A stretch of 64,000 bases of DNA from JAHEFT01 sp963700705 (lineage in GTDB: Bacteria > Pseudomonadota > Gammaproteobacteria > Xanthomonadales > SZUA-36), in NCBI GenBank assembly GCA_963700705.1, contig CAVOYQ010000005.1:1-64000 (forward strand), in the 5' to 3' direction. Below the pieces are notes generated by a model. That model saw only the letters and a list, made by a program, of their open reading frames with translations, was not told the DNA's origin and ran no database searches. Numbering within the stretch: position 1 is the stretch's first letter; every line of letters begins with the position of its first letter. Position numbers and translations under genes: made by a program. This document shows, piece by piece, positions 29,086 through 36,496 of the stretch.

Positions 29086-29117
29086 CTTAAAAATAAGCCC
29101 CGGATACCGGGGCTTAT
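29086..29117 (-). terminator. Rho-independent terminator of the Bax-inhibitor-type gene
   Basis: ATAAGCCCCGG (29093-29103) and CCGGGGCTTAT (29107-29117) are perfect arms with a 3-base loop. On the minus strand a run of T follows directly, so it ends the gene starting at 29802. The A/T-rich flank on the other side may make it partly bidirectional. Confidence 0.88.
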
Positions 29118-29142
29118 CATTTTTCAATCAAGCGTGGTGGCC

Positions 29143-29802
29143 CTAGTCGTCGCCAAGAACGCCAAGAATGTGCAGCAGGCTGGTGAAAATGTTCAGGATC
29201 GAAATAAACAGCCCGGCAGTGGCCGAGATGTAATTGGTTTCACCGCCATGAATCATCGCAGAGGTCTGGAACAGGATGTAGCCGCTCATGATCATGATGA
29301 CCGCACCGCTGATCGCCAGCGCCAGAACCGGAATTCCGAGAAACAGGTTCAGCACCATCGCTCCGATCGCGACCAGCATCCCGACAAAAATAAATCCGCC
29401 CATGAAGCTGAAATCTTTGCGTGTCGCCAGCGCGTATGCGGACAAGCCCAGGAAAATCACTCCGGTTCCGCCCATCGCAAGCATGATGATGTTTGGATTG
29501 ACGCTCAGGTAATAGTTGAGCGTCGGGCCCAGTCCCAGACCCAGCAATCCGGTCACCGCGAACAGCACCGGGATTCCCGCCGCTGAATGCTGGGTCCTCG
29601 GTAACGCGAACCAGAGCAAAGCAATGCCGACCAGGCTTGCGCCCAGCGCCATGCCATAGGACAGGTTCAACGCCATGCCGAGGTAGGCCAGCACACCGCT
29701 GAATACCAGTGTCATCGACAGCAGCATATAAGTGTTCCTGATCAGCTTGTTGGTCTGCAGAATGGAATCTGAAGTCCGGGTTACAGCAGTATTCATGTGC
29801 AT
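29143..29802 (-). CDS. Bax inhibitor-1/YccA family membrane protein
   Basis: A 219-residue inner-membrane protein with seven hydrophobic segments of the TMBIM/BI-1 fold. The N-terminus SILQTNKLIRNTYMLLSMTLVFSGVLAY, NLFLGIPVLALAISGAVIMIMSGYIL and the ending SATAGLFISILNIFTSLLHILG with a final GDD (the pH-sensing Asp pair region) are typical. YccA inhibits FtsH-mediated degradation of SecY in E. coli; BI-1 homologues can leak Ca2+. It is followed by a strong terminator. Role in this organism is inferred from family. Confidence 0.9.
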   Translation of the reverse strand: MHMNTAVTRTSDSILQTNKLIRNTYMLLSMTLVFSGVLAYLGMALNLSYGMALGASLVGIALLWFALPRTQHSAAGIPVLFAVTGLLGLGLGPTLNYYLSVNPNIIMLAMGGTGVIFLGLSAYALATRKDFSFMGGFIFVGMLVAIGAMVLNLFLGIPVLALAISGAVIMIMSGYILFQTSAMIHGGETNYISATAGLFISILNIFTSLLHILGVLGDD

Positions 29803-29971
29803 ATTTCTCTCCGCTTAAATCGTTATCAGCCTGCCAGGAAAGCTCAGGTTCGGTATCTGAGACCAGTATTTTGGGGTAATTGTTCCCCGCTTCAAGTTCG
29901 ATACCTTAAACAAACAATGGTCCCGTGTCATGTGCCGCTTGGCAGGGCTGGAGCATTGGGCCGATTTCAGG

Positions 29972-29977
29972 TATTCT
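29972..29977 (+). promoter_or_regulatory. Possible tRNA-Ser promoter -10 with GC-rich discriminator
   Basis: TATTCT at 29972-29977 is followed by GCGCGCC, the kind of GC-rich discriminator seen at stringently controlled stable-RNA promoters. A -35 near 29948 (CTGGAG) is poor. It lies about 50 bases upstream of the first tRNA-Ser copy. Confidence 0.35.
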
Positions 29978-30027
29978 TGCGCGCCTCGGATCGCCAAACA
30001 CAGGTCGCTTCCGGGAAACAGGTTGCA

Positions 30028-30188
30028 GGAGAGGTGGCAGAGCGGTTGAATGCACCGGTCTTGAAAACCGGCAAGGGTTAATAGCCCTTCGTGGGTTCAA
30101 CAAATTCGCCGGGAGCGAATTTGAACGTCGACCAGCGGGAGACGGCCCCGAAGGGGCGGAGGGCAGGAAGCCCGGAGTAATCCCACCC
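30028..30188 (+). pseudogene. Disrupted tRNA-Ser(UGA) copy with a 79-base insertion in the T-loop
   Basis: Bases 30027-30100 are identical to 30250-30323 of the intact tRNA-Ser downstream: acceptor 5' strand, D-arm, anticodon TGA, long variable arm, T-stem 5' strand and TTCAA of the T-loop. At 30101 the match stops and 79 hairpin-rich bases follow. Then ATCCCACCC (30180-30188) resumes the tRNA exactly at the next expected base. The acceptor 3' strand CTCTCC and CCA are not present afterwards. The molecule therefore cannot form a standard acceptor stem. Hairpins in the insertion: 30101-30123 (9-pair stem), 30145-30157 and 30161-30173. Confidence 0.8.
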
Positions 30189-30250
30189 CATGGGTACTGC
30201 CGCAGGTGATTGGGGTGCCAGGACCCGATGCAGATGAATTTATGATTTTA

Positions 30251-30341
30251 GGAGAGGTGGCAGAGCGGTTGAATGCACCGGTCTTGAAAACCGGCAAGGG
30301 TTAATAGCCCTTCGTGGGTTCAAATCCCACCCTCTCCGCCA
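30251..30341 (+). tRNA. tRNA-Ser (anticodon UGA)
   Basis: The acceptor arms GGAGAGG and CCTCTCC pair, the anticodon loop is CTTGAAA (anticodon TGA), the long class II variable arm is CAAGGGTTAATAGCCCTTC, and the T-arm is GTGGG-TTCAAAT-CCCAC. Discriminator G and the encoded CCA (30339-30341) follow. It decodes UCA and related serine codons. It lies 223 bases after a disrupted copy of itself and is followed by a terminator 10 bases later. Confidence 0.97.
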
Positions 30342-30351
30342 AATAAAAAGA

Positions 30352-30374
30352 CCCCGCTTTCTGCGGGGTTTTTT
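30352..30374 (+). terminator. Rho-independent terminator after tRNA-Ser
   Basis: CCCCGC (30352-30357), a 5-base loop and GCGGGG (30363-30368) are followed by six T. An A-rich flank lets it work in both directions, so it may also end the minus-strand operon whose last gene stops at 30384. Confidence 0.9.
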
Positions 30375-30383
30375 ATTTGACCC

Positions 30384-31145
30384 TCAAAGCCGCATACCCC
30401 CATCAATATCAATATTCCTTCCGTTCACAAAATCATTTTCCATCAAATACTGAACCGTGTGGGCGATCTCATCCGGCTCACCAACCCGGCCCGCCGGAAT
30501 CATCGCCGTCATTTTCGCCAGCGCTTCCGGTTTCATCGACCGGACCAGTTCCGTCCCGATAAAACCGGGCGAGATGGTGTTGACGCGAATTCCGTAGCGA
30601 ACGAATTCCTTTGCCCAGGTGACGGTCATCGCCGCCACGCCGGCCTTGGCCGCCGAGTAGTTGCTTTGACCCATGTTGCCATGGCGTGAAATGCTCGAAA
30701 TGTTGACGATCAGCCCACCGTTGCCGGCCCTGGCCATCTGTTCCGCAGCGGCGCGTCCGCACAGGAACACCCCGGTCAGGTTGACGTTGATCACCGCGTT
30801 CCAGGCTTCCAGTGACATCCTCGATTGGAGTTCACCATCCCTGAATTTCAGCATCAGGGCGTCACGGGTAATCCCGGCGTTGTTGACCAGCACATCGAGC
30901 CCGCCGAAATGCCCGGCGATACTGGCAAACGCCTGGTCGACCTGTTCTTCATTACTCACATCGCAGGGCACCGCCAGGCAGTCGTCATCCGGCAGCGACA
31001 ACTCTGCTTTGAGGCTGTCAATGGTATCCCGGCGAAAATCGATCAGGGCGACACGCGCGCCCTGGCGCGCCAGGCGTTTTGCCATCGCCGCACCCAGCCC
31101 GCCGCCGGCGCCGGTGATGGCTACAATCGATCGTTCAATGTTCAT
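30384..31145 (-). CDS. Short-chain dehydrogenase/reductase, FabG-like
   Basis: A 253-residue classical SDR. The cofactor site is TGAGGGLG (11-18), NNAG is at 88-91, and the catalytic Ser near 150, Tyr163 and Lys167 lie in the NYSAAKAG context. FIGTELVRSM and the C-terminal NDFVNGRNIDIDGGMRL match FabG/PhaB-type 3-oxoacyl-thioester reductases, so NADPH-dependent reduction of a 3-oxoacyl group, or its reverse, is the likely reaction. It is the last gene of the minus-strand operon with the esterase, hydrolase, ligase and ketosynthase genes, 2 bases from its upstream neighbour. Confidence 0.85.
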   Translation of the reverse strand: MNIERSIVAITGAGGGLGAAMAKRLARQGARVALIDFRRDTIDSLKAELSLPDDDCLAVPCDVSNEEQVDQAFASIAGHFGGLDVLVNNAGITRDALMLKFRDGELQSRMSLEAWNAVINVNLTGVFLCGRAAAEQMARAGNGGLIVNISSISRHGNMGQSNYSAAKAGVAAMTVTWAKEFVRYGIRVNTISPGFIGTELVRSMKPEALAKMTAMIPAGRVGEPDEIAHTVQYLMENDFVNGRNIDIDGGMRL

Positions 31146-31147
31146 GT

Positions 31148-32098
31148 TTATTCCTTGTTTGAGAAGCCGTTGATCCAGTCAGCCAGCACCGTCATCTGCG
31201 CGCCGTCACGGGTGTCATAATTTTCACCGGTGTAGCCCCACCAGTCCCAGCAGGCATAGGGGTTGAGGGGGCCGGGCACGACCTGTGGAAAGGCCAGAAC
31301 GATGTCGTTGGCCCGGGCCCAGGGCAGGTAGCCGCTTTGCTGGATAAAGTCTGTTCCCACCTGGACCGCTGACTGGGCACAGCCGTGCAATACGAGATGC
31401 AATGCACAGGGCTTTTCACCATCCACGCACGCCGGCGGAATGAACAGGTAGGCTGTTTCGCTCAGGCCGGCTTCCGCTGCTCCGGGCAAGCTGACTTCGG
31501 TCAGTTCCGGTTCGGGCCCGGAATCCGGGGTCACCAGATCCGGGTAAAGTTGCTGCAATAACTGGCCGGCTGCATCGTAGTTACAATCGATGACAAAAGG
31601 AGGTTGCATGGCCGTGCATGCGCTGCCATGGCCTTGGGCAGGAAAACCGTGACCTGCTTCTATGTCATTCACATACAGGATCTGGTCGGCGGGAATGAAT
31701 TCGGCGTAAAGGGCGGCCAGCGCATCGCTGAGGCCGGCCCCCATGGTGGTGTCGGCAGTGCCGTGAAATATCCAGATTTGGTCAGCCCGAAGATTCTCCG
31801 GGTTTGCCAGTTCTCCGGCGTCCGCAGCCATTCGAATCGCCGCGGCGCGTTCCGTGACCGGAACGATGTCCGGCACCCCGCCCATGCAGCGTGACATGGC
31901 GATTGACAGCGTGCCTTCGGAACAACCGTAAGGGCCGCCGGCAATGATCGCCGCTCCGCTGAACAGGTCGGAATAGGCAAGATGCACCTGGTGCGCCATT
32001 TGCCCTCCCGCCGAGATTCCGGAGACCGTGATTTTTTCCGGATCGATGTTCAACTTGGGCGGTTCACCGGCCCAGGCAATTGAGGCAAACAGCATCAC
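31148..32098 (-). CDS. PHB-depolymerase-type esterase, secreted
   Basis: Resembles poly(3-hydroxybutyrate) depolymerases (Esterase_PHB fold). The nucleophile is Ser29 in the lipase box GISAG, within VSGISAGGQMAHQVHLAYSD. Other signature segments are AGGPYGC, WIFHGTADTT, AGHGFPAQGHGSACT, FVIDCNYDAAGQLLQQLYPDL, HGCAQS and NPYACWDWWGY. The start GTG at 32098 gives only a short hydrophobic leader. An ATG 8 codons further up followed by one extra A would give a full signal peptide (RKIVFVFVMLFASIAWA). No substrate-binding domain is seen, so the substrate could be a small polyester or ester. Confidence 0.83.
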   Translation of the reverse strand: MMLFASIAWAGEPPKLNIDPEKITVSGISAGGQMAHQVHLAYSDLFSGAAIIAGGPYGCSEGTLSIAMSRCMGGVPDIVPVTERAAAIRMAADAGELANPENLRADQIWIFHGTADTTMGAGLSDALAALYAEFIPADQILYVNDIEAGHGFPAQGHGSACTAMQPPFVIDCNYDAAGQLLQQLYPDLVTPDSGPEPELTEVSLPGAAEAGLSETAYLFIPPACVDGEKPCALHLVLHGCAQSAVQVGTDFIQQSGYLPWARANDIVLAFPQVVPGPLNPYACWDWWGYTGENYDTRDGAQMTVLADWINGFSNKE

Positions 32099-32124
32099 AA
32101 AAACAAATACAATTTTACGTCATA

Positions 32125-33195
32125 CTATGTCTCCTGCCGTTCCAGAAATTCATGGAACGCGCGGTTGAATTCATCCGGGTGGGAGAGAAACGGCACATGT
32201 CCGGCGCCGGCAACCGGAACCTCCTCGTATTTGCCGCCACGGGCGGCGTAATTTTCAAGGGTCATCCGGATCTGATCCATCATCGGCTGCGGCGGATAAA
32301 CCTCCGGCCCCGGGAAGCCCGGCAGGCGTCCTGTCGGACCCCAGGTTCCGGGGTCGGAAGCGGCGCTGTTGGACACCGCGACGTCATCGGTGCCGTAAAT
32401 CCATAAAACATCCACTTTGGGCTCGGCAGCGAGAATGCGCTCGACCAGGTTCCCGATGTATTTGGGGGAGAGGGCGTTGAGCGGCCCCCACTTGCCCGGC
32501 GCCACGTAAGGCCAGTTGGGAGAGTCGGCCTTGTCGCCCGGAATTCCGTGCTCACCCAGTTCTACCTGGAACATTGCATCGAGAAAAGCCTCTTCGCGCT
32601 CCGGTACGAAAGGCGGCCCCCAAACCAGCAGGCGAAGCGCCGAGCGTGGACTGAATGGCGAATCCAGTGTGCGATTTTTCTCCAGCAAACCCTGGAACAG
32701 CACCGGGTTGGCCAGTCCCCCACCCGAACCGGCGTAGTCGTCGTAGGTCGGTGTGCCGGATGCGTCTTTCGTTCCACCAAACCCGAAGGGCGATCCCGGC
32801 CCGGCAAGGGTTACCGACAACAGGCGCGAAGGCGCATCCGCCATCATCCACCAGGCCGCCACGCCACCCAGCGAAACGCCGACCAGGTGAAACCGGTCGT
32901 AGCCGAGTTGGTCCATCAACGCGATGGCGTCGCCGACAAAATCCCCCATGCCATTTTGCGCGTTGATCTTCACGCTGTGATCCGACTCACCCAGTCCGCG
33001 CTGGTCCGCGGCAATCGCCCGGTATTTCGGGGGCAGGGCAACCATGGTTTCTTCCCACCAGGTTGCAGAGGAGAAGTTGCCGTGGATGAACAACACCGGT
33101 ATGCCGTCCTCGGGGCCGGAAAACAGGACCCGGGTGGTCAGGCGCGAGGTGGTGATCGTTTGTGCAGTAACGCCCGGAAGTGTGGGGATGCTCAT
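32125..33195 (-). CDS. Alpha/beta hydrolase
   Basis: A 356-residue alpha/beta-hydrolase fold enzyme. The oxyanion region is FIHGNFSSATWW (residues 36-47), the nucleophile is Ser108 in GVSLGG, and the catalytic His is His333 in AGAGHVPFLSHPDEF. The acid is probably in VLWIYGTDD. A long cap insertion lies between residues 130 and 240. No signal peptide is seen, so it is cytoplasmic. It overlaps the upstream ligase by 4 bases. Compared with OleB it has a Ser rather than Asp nucleophile, so it is not an OleB-type dehalogenase relative. Substrate unknown. Confidence 0.83.
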   Translation of the reverse strand: MSIPTLPGVTAQTITTSRLTTRVLFSGPEDGIPVLFIHGNFSSATWWEETMVALPPKYRAIAADQRGLGESDHSVKINAQNGMGDFVGDAIALMDQLGYDRFHLVGVSLGGVAAWWMMADAPSRLLSVTLAGPGSPFGFGGTKDASGTPTYDDYAGSGGGLANPVLFQGLLEKNRTLDSPFSPRSALRLLVWGPPFVPEREEAFLDAMFQVELGEHGIPGDKADSPNWPYVAPGKWGPLNALSPKYIGNLVERILAAEPKVDVLWIYGTDDVAVSNSAASDPGTWGPTGRLPGFPGPEVYPPQPMMDQIRMTLENYAARGGKYEEVPVAGAGHVPFLSHPDEFNRAFHEFLERQET

Positions 33196-34722
33196 GTCGG
33201 AACCTCTTTCGAAGCAAGGAGTTTCTTGTCGATTTTTCCGATGGCCGTCAGTGGCAGGGCGTCCAGCACGATGATCGATCGCGGCAGCTTGTACCTGGCC
33301 AGCCGCTCGGCAAGGAACGCCCGCACGTCCGCTTCGTCAAAGCCATCAGCGACGACCACGAATGCAACACCCACTTCCCCCCAGGTTTCGTGTGGCACGC
33401 CCACCACGGCCGCGTCGGTCACCCGGGGATGTGCGCAAAGCACCGATTCGATTTCGGCCGGGTAGACGTTCTCGCCGCCGCTGATAAACATCTCTTTGGA
33501 ACGTCCCAGGATGGAATAGCAGCCATCCGCGTCACGTTTGGCGAGGTCGCCGGTGTGCAGCCAGCCGTCGCGTATGGTTTCCGCTGTTGCTTCGGGATTC
33601 CTCCAGTAACCGGCCATCACGTGCGGGCCGCGTATCAGGAGTTCTCCCCCTTCATCCACGGCACACTCCGTGCCGTCTTCGCGAATGACCTTCATGTCGA
33701 TGTGAAAGATGGGATAACCGACTGATCCGGTTTTTTCCCGCACCAGTTCCCGCGGCAACCAGAAATTGTTGCCCGAGGCTTCGGTCAGCCCATAGCCCAT
33801 CTTGAAATCAACGCCCCGCTGCCAGAATTTTTCCATGACCGGAAGCGGGCAGGGCGCACCGCCGCTGATCACCAGTTCCAGCCGGGAGAAGTCCGCTTGC
33901 TCCCATCTCGGGTGCGATTGAAGCATCTGGAACATGGTCGGCACACCGATATAGTGTGTCACGCCTGATTTTTCCACCAGGTCGAATGTTTCATCCGGAT
34001 CGAACCCGGCGCACAGGATCGTCGTCCCGCCGGCATGTACCAGCGGGACCATGAAAATATTCGGCCCGCCGATGTGGAAAAACGGCAATTGCAGCGCGAC
34101 TTTGTGCTGGCTGTTCACGCCCCAGGACATGGTGGTATTGACACTGTTCCAGGTCACGTTGCCATGCGTGATCACGGCGCCCTTGGGCAATCCGGTGGTG
34201 CCGCCCGTGTAATAGATGCCCCAGGGATCATCCAGCGTCAACCCGGGCTTGTCCGTCCATTGCGCGGACATTGAATTCCGTTCGGTGAAATCCCGTTCGC
34301 CGGGACCCGGTTGACCCATCGCGACGACATGCCGGACCGACGCCAGGGAAGGCTTGAGCGCTTCGACCTGTGCCTGCCAGTCCTGGCTGTAGATCAGAAC
34401 ATCGGGTTCTGCACCGTCCACGATTCCGGCCAGTTCGTGAACCGTCAGGCGCCAGTTCAGGTTTTGCAGAATCGCCCCGGTTTTTGGCATGGCCCAAAAC
34501 AGGTCGAGGTATTCCGGAATATTTGAACTGTAGACCGCAACCCGGTCGCCCTTTGAAACGCCCAGGCTTTTCAGGTAGTTTGCGGTGCGGTTCACACGCT
34601 CATTCCATTCACGGAATGTCGTTTCCTCCCCGGTCCGGTAGTCGATCAATGCCGACTCGCTCCGGAGTAAGCTTGGCCCGCTTGTCGAGCCAGTCCGTCA
34701 CGAAATGCGAATGCTGTTTCAT
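33192..34722 (-). CDS. AMP-dependent acyl-CoA ligase, one frameshift near the start
   Basis: An adenylate-forming enzyme that activates a carboxylic acid to its CoA thioester. The start ATG at 34722 (MKQHSHFVTDWLDKRAKLTP) overlaps the ketosynthase stop (ATGA). The frame breaks near 34655 through an extra G, then runs intact. Motifs are the P-loop YYTGGTTGLPKGA, GYGLTEASG, GWLHTGDLAKRDADG and GRSKEMFISGGENVYPAEIE, with the catalytic Lys in GKIDKKLL. Length after repair is about 509, usual for medium- or long-chain acyl-CoA synthetases. The substrate is likely supplied by the esterase genes of this operon. Confidence 0.88.
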
Positions 34723-35756
34723 TCGGGTTTTCCCCATTGAACAATGGCGCCCCCCCAAACGTAACCGATTCCTGCCGCGATAATGGCCATGATGTCGCCG
34801 GGCTTCAAACGGCCCTGCTCGATGCCTGCTTCGATGTTAATGATCGCGTCCTGTTCCCCGATGTGACCGACGCGCGATAAATACACGCTTTGTTCTTCGG
34901 TGAGGCCCAGCAGGCTCAGCATTTCCCGGTATGCCGAGGGTTTTACCAGTGACATATTGAAAAAGTCGATGTCGGCCCGCGAATAGGGTGTCCCGTCAAC
35001 CTTGTTGCCAGACTTCGCCAATGCCGAATCTACGCAGGTCAGCCAGTTTTTTATCGAAACCTCTGCAAGCCGGCTCTTCATTGCCTCGGGCTCGACCAGC
35101 CTGAACTTGAATCCACCGCTGGCGACCGCTTCGTCCGAGGGATGCTGCACCGATCCACTGGCCGGCACGAGCACGTGACGACTCATCGATCCATCCACGA
35201 TGAGGTGATTTCCCAACACCCGGTTTTCAGGCCAGTCGCGTTTCACGATCATCGCACCGGCCCCGGCGCCGATGTTGAACAGGAACGAAGTGTTTACGTC
35301 GGTCAGGTCGATAAAATGGGAAATGCCGTAGCCGCCTCCGATCAGAATGGTATTGATCGAAGGATCGTCCGCCATCAGGCTTCGCGCCAGTTTCAAAGCG
35401 GCAATCGTCGTGACGCAACGGGCATGAATATCGATGCCCCAGGCATTTTTTGCGCCAATCTCGTACGCCAGGTCAACCCCAGTGGTCCACAGGAGATATT
35501 CCCGCCACTCTTCAGTGGTACAAAGGACGACATCGATGTCCATCGGATCGATACCGGCTTTCTGAATGGCCTTCCGGGCCGCGTATACGGCCATCTGGTT
35601 TGGATGAACGTTCGGGTCCGCGATGAACTTTTGCTCAATTCCCAGCTTCTCCCGTACCACCCACTCGGGCATGCCGCTCTGCCTGGCTATTTCGGCTGCA
35701 GTCATGGTCGTGTCCGGAAACCAGGTGCCGGTCGAAACGATACCCATCGAGGTCAT
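34719..35756 (-). CDS. 3-oxoacyl-ACP synthase III-like condensing enzyme
   Basis: A 345-residue thiolase-fold protein of the KAS III family. The catalytic cysteine is Cys114 in DIHARCVTTIAAL, the position of E. coli FabH Cys112. The glycine-rich loop ends GAGIGYVWGGAIVQW-like (AAGIGYVWGGAI, 327-338). Two catalytic positions differ: the region expected to give His reads FFNMSLVK (266-272), and the expected YGN becomes VGHIGEQD with His298. It may thus be an acyltransferase or altered condensing enzyme rather than a normal fatty-acid starter enzyme. Start overlaps the TetR stop (ATGA). It is translationally coupled to the ligase. Confidence 0.8.
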   Translation of the reverse strand: MTSMGIVSTGTWFPDTTMTAAEIARQSGMPEWVVREKLGIEQKFIADPNVHPNQMAVYAARKAIQKAGIDPMDIDVVLCTTEEWREYLLWTTGVDLAYEIGAKNAWGIDIHARCVTTIAALKLARSLMADDPSINTILIGGGYGISHFIDLTDVNTSFLFNIGAGAGAMIVKRDWPENRVLGNHLIVDGSMSRHVLVPASGSVQHPSDEAVASGGFKFRLVEPEAMKSRLAEVSIKNWLTCVDSALAKSGNKVDGTPYSRADIDFFNMSLVKPSAYREMLSLLGLTEEQSVYLSRVGHIGEQDAIINIEAGIEQGRLKPGDIMAIIAAGIGYVWGGAIVQWGKPE

Positions 35757-36371
35757 TTCAAGTCCTTCCCGGGCCGGATTCCGTTCGCGATCATGTCAGC
35801 CACGGACTCAGCGATGCTGGCAATAGGGGTAGTTTGATCCCATTCGGCATACCTGATGCCCAGGGTTACCGCCATCCCCATGATCGCCCATGACCAGATT
35901 TCGTAATCTCCTTTGCGGATATCGCCGCGCTCCCCGGCCTTGCGCAGATTGTTCTGGTAGGCCTGTGCAAAGCCCGTGTAGTGTTCCCGGTAGGCATCGT
36001 TGGCCACGAATTCGGCCTCCGTGATGATGCGGTAGATTCCCCTGTGCTGGCGGGCAAATTCGATGTAGGCCTCGAGTCCTTTTCGCTCGGCGGTCAAGCG
36101 GTCGGGAGCGCCGGCGATCCGCTCGGCAATCCATTGGCGCGTCCGCAGGCTCATATACGACAACCAGCGCCTGGAAGATTTCTTCCTTGCTTTCAAAATA
36201 GGTATAGAAGGTTCCCAGGGCGACACCCGCCTGGTAGGTAATCCCGCTGACAGTGGCTTCGTGGTAGCCCTTTTCGCCGAATTCTGTCTCCGCTGCTTGC
36301 AGTAACTTTTCGCGGGTGCGCCTGCCGCGAGCGGTCTTTGGGCTTTTATCTGAAGTTGAAACTTGATTCAT
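35753..36371 (-). CDS. TetR/AcrR family transcriptional regulator, one frameshift
   Basis: The N-terminal helix-turn-helix is clear: TREKLLQAAETEFGEKGYHEATVSGITYQAGVALGTFYTYFESKEEIFQAL is interrupted only after that, near 36160. The C-terminal ligand-binding domain resumes in the next frame (MSLRTRQWIAERIAG, YREHYTGFAQAYQ, SWAIMGMAVTLGIRYAEWD) to 35753. It is the first gene of the minus-strand operon and faces the TonB receptor gene. A 21-base palindrome covers its start codon, suggesting autoregulation. The ligand may be an acyl compound handled by the operon; this is inferred. Confidence 0.88.
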
Positions 36372-36377
36372 GTTTCA
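36357..36377. promoter_or_regulatory. Candidate TetR operator over its own start codon
   Basis: TGAAAC (36357-36362) and GTTTCA (36372-36377) form an inverted repeat with a 9-base centre. The ATG of the regulator is at 36371-36369, inside the palindrome. The size fits a TetR dimer site. Confidence 0.5.
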
Positions 36378-36400
36378 TAATGTTGCATGCTTTGGCACGA

Positions 36401-36418
36401 ATGGCAAGTTTTTGCCAT
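36401..36418. promoter_or_regulatory. Second inverted repeat in the tetR/TonB-receptor divergent region
   Basis: ATGGCAA (36401-36407) and TTGCCAT (36412-36418) are perfect 7-base arms around GTTT. It lies midway between the divergent start codons and could be an operator or an RNA hairpin. Confidence 0.4.
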
Positions 36419-36496
36419 GGAGTTGGGGACACACTTTAAACGTTGCATCATCAGGATGAACAACGTCACCGAAGAGGATCACTGGAGGAAGGAATC

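Noticed and set aside
30028..30110. A second functional tRNA-Ser
   Set aside because: The acceptor 3' strand and CCA are missing, so it cannot be charged as a normal tRNA.
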